DNA of 64,000 nucleotides, from contig NZ_BMCP01000003.1 in NCBI RefSeq assembly GCF_014635245.1, positions 62,001-126,000 on the forward strand, written 5' to 3'. Source of the stretch: Agaricicola taiwanensis (GTDB lineage Bacteria > Pseudomonadota > Alphaproteobacteria > Rhizobiales > Methylopilaceae). Positions 18,996 to 28,383 of the stretch are shown here, piece by piece (the first letter of the stretch is position 1; every line of letters starts with the position of its first letter). Position numbers and translations under genes: made by a program. The notes under the pieces were generated by a model. The model worked only from the letters and a program-made list of their open reading frames with translations, had not been told where the DNA came from and searched no databases.

Positions 18996-20216
18996 TCACT
19001 TCTCTTTCTTGGTTTTTCGTTTGTTGTCGGAGCCGGGCGCCGGCCAAAGTCTTTCATCGGTCGGCCGATGCCGGATCTGCCCGGTGCGGCTGCGCACTTC
19101 TTCGACGATGCGTGTGTCGATCGCATCACGGTTCTGGGGGCGGGCCCCCGCGGTCGTCAGAACGCGCGCCTCCACGTCTTTCGCCGGTATCGGGTCGAAG
19201 GCGGGGAGGTCATCGGGAGGCGTTTCGGTGATGACCGCGTTCCTGGTCAGTTCATTGGCCTTGGCCAGATCGAAGGCCTCGGTCCCGATGGAGATGTTGT
19301 CTCCAAAGAAAACCCTCGATCCCGGGTTCATGCCTTTGGAGAATATGCCCGTGCGCGGCCGCGTCTGTGGGCCGGCGATCACGACATTGCCGATCACCGA
19401 AGCGACCGTCGGCCGGGGGTTGCGCTTGGTCGGGTAGAAGTGGATGGCGTTGAAGACGGGGTTGTAAATCACGTTGTTGGCGACGGTCGCATGTGCGCCG
19501 CCGTGGATGACGGGGTTTCGCAGCACATTATGCGCGAAGAGGTTGCCTTCGATCAGCACGCCCCGGGTGTTGGGACCGATGATCATGCCCATGCCGTGGT
19601 CGCCCTTCGGATGGATGGAGCGATGCAGGGCTTCCGCCAGAATGGAATCCCGGATCGTGATGTCGTGATTGCCCGATCCCCAGACCTGCACCAGTTCATC
19701 AATTGACCAGGCGAAGGAGCAGTTCTCGATCAGGATGTTGTAGGCGGGATCCTTCCCGCGCTTACCGCCGTCGATGCTGATCGCATCGCGGTTCTGCGGA
19801 TCCATTCCCGTGGGACGTGCTCCGACCCGGACGCGGAGGTGGCGCAGGATGACGTCGTGTGTGCGCAGCCGGAAGGCGCGGTCGCCCATCAGGGAGATGC
19901 CGGGGGAAGGAGCGGTTTCTCCGTCCACGGTGACATGAGGATTGCGCACCAGGATGGTGCTCTTCAGCCAGATCTCTCCGGCAACCTTGAAGACGATCCG
20001 GCGCGGCCCCTTCGCCTCCAAAGCCGCGCGCAGGGAACCGGGTCCATCATCGGCCAAGGTCGTCACGGTGATCTCGCGACCGCCTTCGCCGCCATGAGTG
20101 GCCGCAGCCTCGGCCGGCAACGCAAGCATCGCCGCCAGCAGGAGGGCTGCCAGCAGTGCCGCTGACGCATCAATCCAGCGCAAGGGCGATGTAACGATCG
20201 ATGGCGGTGTCGGCAT
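18996..20216 (-). CDS. Secreted right-handed beta-helix protein, pectate-lyase-like
   Basis: About 406 residues from ATG 20216, which overlaps the preceding glycosyltransferase gene by 47 bp. A TTG at 20183 would give a shorter overlap, and both leave the signal peptide (hydrophobic core ending LALPAEAAA) intact. The mature protein has the fold marks of polysaccharide lyase family 1-like beta-helix proteins: PGSLRAAL, IVFKVAGEIWL, ITVRNPHVT-like strands, DVILRHLRVRVG and ILIENCSFAWSIDE. The C-terminus is very basic (NKRKTKKEK). It sits between two GT4 genes, so it probably cleaves or trims this EPS, perhaps at galacturonate residues. Lyase activity is inferred from fold only. Confidence 0.82.
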   Translation of the reverse strand: MPTPPSIVTSPLRWIDASAALLAALLLAAMLALPAEAAATHGGEGGREITVTTLADDGPGSLRAALEAKGPRRIVFKVAGEIWLKSTILVRNPHVTVDGETAPSPGISLMGDRAFRLRTHDVILRHLRVRVGARPTGMDPQNRDAISIDGGKRGKDPAYNILIENCSFAWSIDELVQVWGSGNHDITIRDSILAEALHRSIHPKGDHGMGMIIGPNTRGVLIEGNLFAHNVLRNPVIHGGAHATVANNVIYNPVFNAIHFYPTKRNPRPTVASVIGNVVIAGPQTRPRTGIFSKGMNPGSRVFFGDNISIGTEAFDLAKANELTRNAVITETPPDDLPAFDPIPAKDVEARVLTTAGARPQNRDAIDTRIVEEVRSRTGQIRHRPTDERLWPAPGSDNKRKTKKEK

Positions 20217-21261
20217 TGAAATCCATCGCCCTCGCGATGCCGGCAGCGGGATCCGGCGGCTGGCTGATCGTCTCGTTGAGCGCCGCCGCCAGGGCGTTTC
20301 GGTCGCCCGTCGGTACCAGCCGGCCATAACGTCCACCATCAAGGATCTCATCGGGTCCACTTTCGCAATCTGTGGCCACAACCGGAACGCCGCACGCCAA
20401 AGCCTCGATGAGAACGGTGGGCAGGCCCTCCCAATCCGACGACAGCGCGAACACGGAGGCCCGCTTCATGAGCGCAAAAGGATTGGGCAGAAACCCCGGC
20501 AGCGAAACCCGGTCCCCGACATCGAGACGAGCGACCAGTGCTTCCAGCGCGGCCCTCTCTTCCCCTTCGCCCAGAATGACCAGGCGAGATGGCCGCAGTG
20601 CGGCAAGGTCGGAAAAAGCTTCGATCAACAGCGGAAAGTTTTTCTGCCGGGTCAGCCGTCCAACCGAGAGAATGACGGGATCTCCCGTGCCATCGAACCA
20701 GGGATGTGCCGGTGGTTCCTCCGCCTTGGCAAAGAGGTCTGCTGTAACGACCGGATTGTGCAACGTCTTGATGCGCTCGCGGGGCAGACCGGTAACCTGC
20801 TGGATCCGGTCGCACATCCTCTCCGCAACACCGGCCACATAATCGGCCCTCCTATAGGCCAGCGGAACCGCCTTGTAGGCGAGCCTTACCAATCCGCGCT
20901 TGCGTGAAAGCGCGACGTCGAAACGGTTGTGCTCCACCACGATGAGGCGGGTCTTGTGGCGCGCCAGACTGCGGGCCAGGACGGCCGCCACATTGGTATG
21001 CGTCATATGAGCAAAGACCGCATCCGGCCGGTTCCGGTCGATGTGCCGGGCAAGATGCCAGGCGCTTTCCGCGGTGCGCCGCGCCTTGAGATCGACGATC
21101 TTCACCTGCGGCGAGACCTCGGAGAGGAAGTCGCCCTGCGCCCGGATGAGGATGATCTCGGTGGAAATCCCCCTGGCGGCGATGCCGTTGGCGAGGCGGA
21201 CGACGCTTCGCTCGGCGCCGCCACCACGAAGATCCTGCAGAAAGAAGCTGATCAGAGCCAT
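20170..21261 (-). CDS. Glycosyltransferase family 4
   Basis: 363 residues, GT-B fold. The N-terminus shows the typical LQDLRGGGAERSVVRLANGI acceptor loop. The donor domain has SVGRLTRQKNFPLLIEAF and DWEGLPTVLIEALACGVPVV with the EX7E pair. ATG 21261 follows AAAGGAG, a strong ribosome binding site. First gene of a minus-strand unit with the pectate-lyase-like and second GT4 genes. It adds one sugar of the EPS repeat; donor and linkage are unknown. Confidence 0.93.
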   Translation of the reverse strand: MALISFFLQDLRGGGAERSVVRLANGIAARGISTEIILIRAQGDFLSEVSPQVKIVDLKARRTAESAWHLARHIDRNRPDAVFAHMTHTNVAAVLARSLARHKTRLIVVEHNRFDVALSRKRGLVRLAYKAVPLAYRRADYVAGVAERMCDRIQQVTGLPRERIKTLHNPVVTADLFAKAEEPPAHPWFDGTGDPVILSVGRLTRQKNFPLLIEAFSDLAALRPSRLVILGEGEERAALEALVARLDVGDRVSLPGFLPNPFALMKRASVFALSSDWEGLPTVLIEALACGVPVVATDCESGPDEILDGGRYGRLVPTGDRNALAAALNETISQPPDPAAGIARAMDFNADTAIDRYIALALD

Positions 21262-21481
21262 GGATCTCCTTTGCCCCGTTCATGGAGGGCGGCGAGGAAA
21301 ATGCCCGCTTCATTTGGATAGCCAATGGCGCGCTGCAGCGCAACATCCGACCATCACAGCATTAACGCCTTGCCGTCGCCGCATTCTCCAAAAAGTATTC
21401 GTATCCTCATTCAGGCGCCGAGGTTGGTATTTCTGGATGTCGTCTACATTTTGTTTCCAATTTTGAATGGAAATTTCTGCT

Positions 21482-22645
21482 ATGTCCAAGGCAGGACAAG
21501 ATTACTACTATGGAATTGATCTCGTTCGCTTTTTGTCAGCTTTGATGGTGTCTGTCTTTCACGTCGGATACTCATGCTGGGCCTCGCCAACCAGCGGGGG
21601 CGCTGAAATGTTGCAGGACGCCTATACGCTTCCCGGGATCGCTCATCTGACCTGGTTCGGCTGGGTCGGCGTGGAAATCTTCTTCGTGGTATCGGGTTTC
21701 GTTATCGCCAATTCGGCCGAAAGGGCTACGCCCTTTTCCTTCGCGCGCGGGCGAGCGCTTCGTCTTTATCCCGCCGTCTGGGTGTGCGCGACGATGACCT
21801 TCGCAATGTTCCTGATGATGGGCATGGACGATACCCTGAAGCATTACATCGTTTCCATGCTGCTGCTGCCGACGGGCCCCTGGATCGATGGCCAATACTG
21901 GACCCTGGGCGTGGAGATCGTTTTCTACGGCCTCATCTTCCTCCTGCTCGCCGCAAGGGCTTACTCCTGGATCAACATCGTGGCCCTCGGCCTGGCGGTT
22001 TGGAGCGCGAGCTTCCTTGTGGCGCTGCACCTCTTTCCGGATCTCCATTTCCTCACCGCAGGGCCCTGGCGGCTGCTGCTTTTGAATTACGGCGTCTACT
22101 TCGCGCTGGGCATCTTCATTCGCGCCTGGGCTGCCGGACAGTTTCGTCTCTGGATGGCGCCAGCTGTGTTGATGGCGCTCCTCGGAGCGGTCCTGGAGAT
22201 GCGGCACCATGCCATCTCCATGGGCACAAGGGTGACCCGGTCTCCGATCGATCTCGCCGATCACTGGTTCGTCGTGGCGGTGTTCTTTCTTGCGGCGGTG
22301 AGCGCCATTCTCATGGCGGTGCGGTTCCGTGATGCATTCCACCGGCTGCCGGCGCCGCTCCTGACCTCTCTCCGGCTCGGCGGGCTTGCCACCTATCCGC
22401 TTTACCTCCTGCACTTCAGCATCGGCATCGCCATGACGCGGCAGTTTGTGCTCGCGGGCATGTCGCCGATAGCGGGTTTGATCCTGACCCTCGCCATACT
22501 GATCAGCTGCGCCGTGCTGATCGCGCAGCTGGCGGAGCCCGTCATCCGACGAGGGTTGAGGCCTCTTATCGATCGCTCTGTCGGAGCAGGTTCGGCGCTG
22601 CCGGGGGTCCGGCTGTTGCGGCAACAGCCGACAAGTCGTGGCTGA
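21482..22645 (+). CDS. Acyltransferase family 3 membrane protein (OafA/ExoH-like)
   Basis: About 387 residues with roughly ten membrane helices. The start is ATG 21482 (MSKAGQDYYYGIDLVRF), with GGAA nine bases upstream; an ATG at 21467 is also open. The AT3 features are present: the first helix IDLVRFLSALMVSVFHVGY carries the putative catalytic His, and WFGWVGVEIFFVVSGFVI and WTLGVEIVFYGLIF follow. These proteins O-acetylate or O-succinylate EPS sugars. Divergent from the GT4 gene at 21261. First gene of a plus-strand run ending at 26121. Confidence 0.92.
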   Translation: MSKAGQDYYYGIDLVRFLSALMVSVFHVGYSCWASPTSGGAEMLQDAYTLPGIAHLTWFGWVGVEIFFVVSGFVIANSAERATPFSFARGRALRLYPAVWVCATMTFAMFLMMGMDDTLKHYIVSMLLLPTGPWIDGQYWTLGVEIVFYGLIFLLLAARAYSWINIVALGLAVWSASFLVALHLFPDLHFLTAGPWRLLLLNYGVYFALGIFIRAWAAGQFRLWMAPAVLMALLGAVLEMRHHAISMGTRVTRSPIDLADHWFVVAVFFLAAVSAILMAVRFRDAFHRLPAPLLTSLRLGGLATYPLYLLHFSIGIAMTRQFVLAGMSPIAGLILTLAILISCAVLIAQLAEPVIRRGLRPLIDRSVGAGSALPGVRLLRQQPTSRG

Positions 22646-22772
22646 TTGCCCGGTTGTTGCCCGGAAAAAGTCCTGTTTTCCGTGATAGCTCTGTGTCTAT
22701 GATGGCAGCGTATTGCGTTGCACCATGCTGGACGGCACCCTAGCTCACCAACAGCGATCGAGGCACGAGTAC

Positions 22773-23663
22773 ATGAATATCGAAGCGGTCGAACAGTTTC
22801 GCTCACCATCGAGCCCGGCTGGTGTGGAGCGGCGAACGGTGAGCCATGCGGAGGCGGTTGCCCGCGTCCTTGCCGCCGTCGACCGTGTCCGTATCGGCGG
22901 ACTCGATGTCGCGGTTTTGACCCGGGCGGACACCGCGGAACTGACTGTCTCGCTTGCCATGGCCCAGCGCGGACAGGGTGGATCCTGCCTGTTCTTCACC
23001 ACGGTCAATGGCCAGGTGATCTCCGAATGCGCCGACCTCAATGTGCGCGATCTCTATCGCCAGGCGGATATCATCAGCCCCGACGGCATGTCGACGGTCT
23101 GGGCTTCCAAACTCCTGTGCCCGAAGGCCCTGCCGGAACGGGTGGCGACAACTGACGCCTTCCATGATGCGGCGCTGCTGGCGCAGGAGCGTGGCGCCTC
23201 CTTCTATTTTCTGGGCGCGACCGAGGAGATGAATGCCAAGGCGGTGGAACGGGCGCAGCAGCTTTATCCCGGCTTGCGCATCGCCGGACGCCGCAACGGC
23301 TATATCAAACCCAATGAGGAAGACGCGGTTGTTGAGGAGATCAACGCCGCCGAGCCGGATATCCTCTGGATCGGGATGGGCGTGCCGCGCCAACAGCGGT
23401 TCGTGGTGCGGCACAGGGCTCGCCTGGATAAGGTCGGGCTGGTGAAGACCTGCGGCGGTCTGTTCGACTTTCTCTCCGGCAAGAACACGCGTGCTCCGGA
23501 GTGGATGCAGCGCAACGGGCTCGAGTGGGTCTACCGCATGGCCCTGGAGCCTCGCCGTCTGTTCTGGCGCTATCTGGTCAGCAACCCTCATTCGATCTGG
23601 CTGATGGCGACCCAGTCCGGCGCCGCGGAGACCGATGCCTCTGAAGGAAAGGCGTCCGCATGA
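22773..23663 (+). CDS. WecG/TagA/CpsF family glycosyltransferase
   Basis: About 296 residues (start ATG 22773 with GAGG nine bases upstream; a TTG at 22713 is in frame but unlikely). GT26-type signatures are present: TVNGQVISECADLNVRDLY-like first half, ISPDGMSTVWASKL, WIGMGVPRQQRFV and CGGLFDFLSGKNTRAPEW, ending EPRRLFWRYL. Family members transfer ManNAcA, ManNAc or glucose-type sugars to lipid-linked intermediates early in repeat synthesis. The stop overlaps the next start (ATGA). Confidence 0.93.
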   Translation: MNIEAVEQFRSPSSPAGVERRTVSHAEAVARVLAAVDRVRIGGLDVAVLTRADTAELTVSLAMAQRGQGGSCLFFTTVNGQVISECADLNVRDLYRQADIISPDGMSTVWASKLLCPKALPERVATTDAFHDAALLAQERGASFYFLGATEEMNAKAVERAQQLYPGLRIAGRRNGYIKPNEEDAVVEEINAAEPDILWIGMGVPRQQRFVVRHRARLDKVGLVKTCGGLFDFLSGKNTRAPEWMQRNGLEWVYRMALEPRRLFWRYLVSNPHSIWLMATQSGAAETDASEGKASA

Positions 23664-25042
23664 GTCTCAGCGCGACCGACAGGATGCCGCAGACGCCGGC
23701 CGTCGGACGCGACAGCCGGATCGATCCGTTCGAGACGGCGCTTGTGGTCATCGGCCTGGTCGTCATCTCCAGCATGCTGCGATCGCTGATCCTGGCGAAC
23801 ACCGGCGACGCGGACCGTGAGGCCGGCGGGATGGTCCAGCAGCTCGTGCTGTTCGCGATCTACGGCGGGGCCATGGGCTTCCTGATCGTGGGTGGGATCA
23901 CCCGGCGGCTGGGAGAGGTGCTGAAGGAAAGCTGGCCGCTCCTGTTGCTGGTTCTGCTGCCGCTGGCCTCGGTGCTGTGGTCGGATTCACCGGCAACCAG
24001 CCTCAGGCGTGCCGTCGCCTTCATGCTGACCGTCAGCTTCGCCTATTATGTGGTGGCGCGTTTCACCCTTTCTGAAATCGTGCGGATCCTGTTCTGGGTC
24101 CTGGTTGCCTATATGGCCGTCGGCCTGCTGGCTGCCGTGGCGCTTCCGCGGATCGGCCTGAGTTCCGCCGGCGACTGGCGCGGGCTGACGGGGCATAAGA
24201 ATGAATTCGGCCGCGTTCTGTCTCTGATCATCGCCATCGCGGTGGTGTTCCGCAGCGTGGGCACGCGGATGTGGCGCACCTGGTGGCTGCCCATGGTGGT
24301 CGTGGCATTCGGGTTGCTGGTGCTGTCCAATTCGAAGACCTCTCTCGTGGCCGCCGTCGCCGGCATCGGCGGGTCGATCTTCCTGACTTTTCTCTTCACG
24401 GGACGGTTCAGCCGCTTCCGGTTCGCACCGGAGGTAAGAACGGTCGTCGGCGTGCTGGCCTTCCTCACCGTTCTGTTCCTCGTCTTCATCGCCGCACCCA
24501 TTATCCTGGAGGCGCTCGGGCGTGACCTCACGCTGTCAGGACGCACCCGGCTGTGGCAGTGGGCCATCGGGCTGGGCAGCCAGCACCCTTGGCTCGGCAG
24601 CGGCTACCGCGCCTTCTGGATCGACGAGAACACCAAATATTTCTTTGAATTTTTTTATTGGGGCGCTGATGCCGACGGCAATCAGAACGATCATTATGCC
24701 GGCCCCGGCAACGGCCATAACGGCTATCTCGATGTCTGGCTGGAGCTTGGCTATCTCGGCCTCGCCGTGCTGTTCATCATGATCGGCTGGGCGGTGAGGC
24801 AGATCAAAGCCTGCCTCCAGAGCGGACGTGAGCTGGAAGGCAAGTTCCTGGCGCTCATTTTGTCCTACCTGCTGGTCTACAGCATCACCGAGCGTGTCAT
24901 CCTCCAGCACACTGAACTCGTCTGGTTCCTGTTCATGTTGGTGTTGATCTATTCTTGCCGGGCCTGCGCGCAGGATCCGGTGGTGGAGCCGGTCTCCGCC
25001 CCGCGCCGGCCGGTCCTTCGTTATCCCGGGAGGTCGACATGA
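23660..25042 (+). CDS. O-antigen ligase/Wzy-type polymerase (ExoQ-like)
   Basis: 460 residues, about ten membrane helices. It has the Wzy_C/O-antigen ligase signatures LTGHKNEFGRVLSLIIAIA, SNSKTSLVAA, SGRTRLWQWAIGLGSQHPWLGSGYRAFW and GHNGYLDVWLELGYLG, the pattern of ExoQ-type EPS polymerases. It overlaps wecG-like and acyltransferase neighbours by four bases each, so the three are co-translated. The clear ExoQ-like motifs make it a better polymerase candidate than the gene at 7645. Confidence 0.9.
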   Translation: MSLSATDRMPQTPAVGRDSRIDPFETALVVIGLVVISSMLRSLILANTGDADREAGGMVQQLVLFAIYGGAMGFLIVGGITRRLGEVLKESWPLLLLVLLPLASVLWSDSPATSLRRAVAFMLTVSFAYYVVARFTLSEIVRILFWVLVAYMAVGLLAAVALPRIGLSSAGDWRGLTGHKNEFGRVLSLIIAIAVVFRSVGTRMWRTWWLPMVVVAFGLLVLSNSKTSLVAAVAGIGGSIFLTFLFTGRFSRFRFAPEVRTVVGVLAFLTVLFLVFIAAPIILEALGRDLTLSGRTRLWQWAIGLGSQHPWLGSGYRAFWIDENTKYFFEFFYWGADADGNQNDHYAGPGNGHNGYLDVWLELGYLGLAVLFIMIGWAVRQIKACLQSGRELEGKFLALILSYLLVYSITERVILQHTELVWFLFMLVLIYSCRACAQDPVVEPVSAPRRPVLRYPGRST

Positions 25043-26121
25043 ACGCCAGTGCGCCCGTGACGGCCACTGCGGCACGGCCCCTGCCTGGTTCCAGGACGGG
25101 ATGGGTCGATGCGGCCAAGGGTTTCACCATCACGCTGGTCGTCGCCCACCATGCTCTGGAGGGGCTGAAACTCGCGGGCCTCGCCAATCCGACCTTCCTG
25201 TACTGGCACGATATTTTGCTGTCGGTCCGAATGCCGCTGTTCTTCCTGGTGGCCGGTCTGTTCGCCCGCAAGGCGATCTATGGCGACTTCCGTAAGTTCC
25301 TCGATTCCAAGGTCTTTCATTTCGCCTATTTCTATGTCCTCTGGTCGGTCATTTCGCTTCTGCTGCGTTACGCGGCCAATCCCGTTTCCAACAACAAGGT
25401 CGCCCTGACAGATATTCTGTTCATTGGCTGGGACCCCATCTCGACCATCTGGTTTCTCTATGGGCTGGCGCTGGCCTTCGTCATCACGCGGGCGCTGCGG
25501 CATATGAATCCCTGCTTCCTCGTGGCCTTCGCGGCCATGGTGCAGGCGGCGGCCTTCGCCTTCCCCAGCGTGCCCTACCTCGTGATCATCAATAAGTTCG
25601 CCTACCTCTATGTGTATTTCGTGCTGGGGGTCTACGGATCGGAGTGGATCCGCGAGCAGGCGGACAAAGCGAACTATCCCAAGATTATCGCGGCATTGGT
25701 GCTGTTCATTGCCCTTGCCGTCGTCCTGCGCCTGAACGACCTGCTTTTCACCCCGCTCTGCTATTTCGTCCTGTCGATGCTCTCGGCCTACGCCATCATC
25801 GGCTTCTTCAGCCGGGCGCGGGAGGGCTTGTTCGCCCGTCTGTTCGAGTTCATCGGCGCCTACAGCATGCCGATCTATCTCACTCATTTCCTTCCCGTGG
25901 CCGCGGCTCGGATCATCCTGGTCAAGGTGTTCGGCATCACCAATTTCGGCGTCCTGTTCACGGCAGCTACCACCGCTGGCGTGCTCTTCGGCGTCGTGGC
26001 TTTCCTGATTGCGGTTCGCACGCCCTTCCGCTTCGTTTTCGTCAGACCCAAGGCGCTGACGCTTGATGCTCCTGCCACTCTTACGGGCAGAGAACAGCCA
26101 TCCTCCGTTACCGCCGGCTGA
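25039..26121 (+). CDS. Acyltransferase family membrane protein (acyltransferase 3)
   Basis: 360 residues from ATG 25039, which overlaps the polymerase stop and follows GGGAGG; an in-frame start further upstream would run through the polymerase gene. It has the AT3 core: WVDAAKGFTITLVVAHHAL with the paired His, RMPLFFLVAGLFARKA and WFLYGLALAFVI, and about ten helices. It is of the shorter, YcfT/fucose-acetyltransferase-like type and differs from the AT3 protein at 21482. It probably decorates EPS with an acyl group. Confidence 0.9.
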   Translation: MNASAPVTATAARPLPGSRTGWVDAAKGFTITLVVAHHALEGLKLAGLANPTFLYWHDILLSVRMPLFFLVAGLFARKAIYGDFRKFLDSKVFHFAYFYVLWSVISLLLRYAANPVSNNKVALTDILFIGWDPISTIWFLYGLALAFVITRALRHMNPCFLVAFAAMVQAAAFAFPSVPYLVIINKFAYLYVYFVLGVYGSEWIREQADKANYPKIIAALVLFIALAVVLRLNDLLFTPLCYFVLSMLSAYAIIGFFSRAREGLFARLFEFIGAYSMPIYLTHFLPVAAARIILVKVFGITNFGVLFTAATTAGVLFGVVAFLIAVRTPFRFVFVRPKALTLDAPATLTGREQPSSVTAG

Positions 26122-26513
26122 CACATGCGCTTGGCGCATGCCTGCCATGCGTTCTTTACCGCATCGCGCAAGGGTTGCATTCGCAACAGTTAGCTCTTCT
26201 ATTATGGAACATAAGAAGGGTTGATTTCCCCCGCACGCTGCAAACAACAAAATTCGTGTGTGCGGAAAGGTCTTAGGCTGATTTTCGGGTCGCGGAGCCA
26301 CCGCTTGTTTCCTTTCCCCTGAGGGGAGACTTTTGCCTCCTAGGGCGGTCATGCGCGATGTCCAATACGTGCGTTCGATCCTAGTTTTGCAACCTATTGG
26401 GCAGCATTTTACCTGTTGTCTGGATACGGCATTAACAATAGGAATCCGCTGTCCGCAGTCCCGGTACCGAACGTCGGTGCCAGCGACGCGGGGGCAAGCG
26501 AGGGAGCGAACAT
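26122..26513. other. Intergenic region before the RTX gene
   Basis: 392 bp without a convincing gene. A 7-bp hairpin CATGCGC-TTG-GCGCATG (26124-26140) directly follows the acyltransferase stop but lacks a T tract. A smaller CCCC/GGGG hairpin lies at 26315-26327. The ribosome binding site GGGAG for the RTX gene is at the 3' end. The length suggests an independent, regulated promoter. Confidence 0.4.
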
Positions 26514-27995
26514 ATGGCCGTTATTCCCGGAACCACCGGCAATGATCTACTTTATGGAACCGAAAACGACGACACGATCGAGGGCCTCGGCGGAAGCGAC
26601 TTTCTTTTCGGCTACGGCGGCGATGACACGCTCCGCGGTGGCGCCGGCAGCGACTTCCTGTTCGGTGGCGAGGGCGACGATTATCTGAACGGTGGCGCCG
26701 ATTCCGACTACATCGATGGCGGCGCTGGCGATGACTTCGTTTATGCTCGTGCGGTGCAGGGCCCCGATACCGCCGATGGCGGCGAGGGTATCGACACCAT
26801 TCACTTCGACCGCGCCTTCACCTCCGATGACGTCACGATCGACCTGACCAACAACGCCGACTGGCAGACGCTGTCCGACGGCACGACCTTCCGCAACTTC
26901 GAGGCACTGAAGTTCACCGGCGGCTCCGGTCTCAGCACCGTTACGGGCGGCGCCGGGTTCGACGTCCTGTGGGGCGGTGTCGGCACCAGCGTGTTCGATG
27001 GCGCCGGCGGCAACGATGTGCTCAAGGGCAAGGCCGGCGACACGCTGCTCGGCGGCGAGGGCGACGATCAGGTGTTCCTCACCGGCGCTGCCCTGAAGGC
27101 AGACGGCGGCGAAGGCTATGATCGCATCACCATCTCCGGCACCGGCGTGTTCGGCGAAGGCTCGGTCGTGAATTTCGAGAAGGTCATGGTAACCGATGGC
27201 GCGGATCTGAATTTCAAAGCCAACGGTCATGGCCTCCAGATCTTCGCGATCGAATCCAAGGCCGACGGTGAGGGCATCACCATCACCGGCTCCAAGGTCA
27301 ACGATACGATCATCGGCGGCGCGGCAGGTGATACGATCTCAGGCGAAGCCGGCAATGATTACATCAAGGGCTTCGGCGGTGACGATGCGCTGAACGGCAA
27401 CGGCGGTGACGACCGGATCTGGGGCGGCGATGGCAATGACACCATCAACGGCGGCACGGGCTTCGACCAGATCTGGGCCGGGGCTGGCGACGACAAGATC
27501 TACAGCCAATCCAACTGGGGCGCGGATCAGATCGACGGCGGCGACGGTATCGACTTTGCAAAGATCGATCGTGCCACCGAAACCGTGGACTTCGTCATCG
27601 ACATCTCCGATCCCTCGGTGAAGCAGGTGCTCGCCGACGGTACGTCGGTCGTGAATGTCGAGCGCATCCAGTTTGAAGGCGGCTTCGGCAACGACACACT
27701 GACAGGCGGCGCTCTCAACGACCTGCTGCATGGCGGTGGCGGCAACGACACCATCTTCGGCGGCGAGGGTGATGATCGGCTCGGCGGCGGCAAGGGTGAC
27801 GACTTCCTCGATGGCGGCGCCGGCAGGGACACGCTGGTGCTCGGCGGCGTCCGCAGCGACTATACGGTCACTGCACTCGACGACGGCTACTACCAGTTCA
27901 CCTCGGCTGCGCAGGGCACCGATACGGTCGCCAATTTCGAGTCGGTCTATTTCTCGGGATCGGGCAAATACGTCAATTTCGACGTTTTCGCCTGA
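26514..27995 (+). CDS. Calcium-binding RTX repeat protein, type I secreted
   Basis: 493 residues built almost wholly of hemolysin-type nonapeptide blocks (GGxGxDxUx), in clusters near residues 10-85, 145-185, 260-335 and 395-440. The clusters are separated by beta-rich spacers that repeat the pattern DGTxFRNFEALKFTGG / DGTSVVNVERIQFEGG. There is no N-terminal signal peptide. The C-terminus ends VNFDVFA, an uncleaved type I secretion signal (short hydrophobic tail after an acidic stretch). There is no catalytic domain, so it is probably an extracellular Ca2+-dependent matrix or EPS-binding protein. Monocistronic, with a strong terminator 27 bp after the stop. Confidence 0.92.
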   Translation: MAVIPGTTGNDLLYGTENDDTIEGLGGSDFLFGYGGDDTLRGGAGSDFLFGGEGDDYLNGGADSDYIDGGAGDDFVYARAVQGPDTADGGEGIDTIHFDRAFTSDDVTIDLTNNADWQTLSDGTTFRNFEALKFTGGSGLSTVTGGAGFDVLWGGVGTSVFDGAGGNDVLKGKAGDTLLGGEGDDQVFLTGAALKADGGEGYDRITISGTGVFGEGSVVNFEKVMVTDGADLNFKANGHGLQIFAIESKADGEGITITGSKVNDTIIGGAAGDTISGEAGNDYIKGFGGDDALNGNGGDDRIWGGDGNDTINGGTGFDQIWAGAGDDKIYSQSNWGADQIDGGDGIDFAKIDRATETVDFVIDISDPSVKQVLADGTSVVNVERIQFEGGFGNDTLTGGALNDLLHGGGGNDTIFGGEGDDRLGGGKGDDFLDGGAGRDTLVLGGVRSDYTVTALDDGYYQFTSAAQGTDTVANFESVYFSGSGKYVNFDVFA

Positions 27996-28383
27996 TATCT
28001 GTCGAGCTCCACAACGTTCTGAAAAACCCCCACAGTTTGCTGTGGGGGTTTTTCATTGGCGAAAGCATATTCAAAGTATCCCTCCCCAAAGGGAGAAGCG
28101 TGCCGGCTGCCGTTGATTTGGCGTTTTTCGGGCTTTTGGTGTGCGCCCAATGCCTCCTCGGTCGGACGATCCCTTGCTTGCCAAACCTCGCCGGGAGCGT
28201 TAGGCCTGGGTGGCTCGATGTTGCGATGCAACCAAGGACGGCCGCCATGTCTTCGGAGCTGATCTGCGCGTTCCGGCGGTTTTCCGCTCGGATGCCAAAG
28301 CCTTTGGGCAGCATGCCGTCGCAAGGCGTAACGGTTGCGCAGAGATCATCGCATCGTCTCACACCTTCCTCATGGGCCGATTG
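27996..28383. other. Intergenic region between RTX gene and nitroreductase-like gene
   Basis: 388 bp: the RTX terminator at 28022-28053, then about 330 bp with no recognisable gene. A frame continuous with the downstream gene is open from 28210, but its extra 58 codons look non-coding. Confidence 0.4.
28022..28053 (+). terminator. Strong intrinsic terminator of the RTX gene
   Basis: A perfect 14-bp inverted repeat (28022-28035 with 28040-28053) with loop TTTG. A CCCCC/GGGGG core is flanked by five A on one side and five T on the other, so it can work in both directions. Confidence 0.95.
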
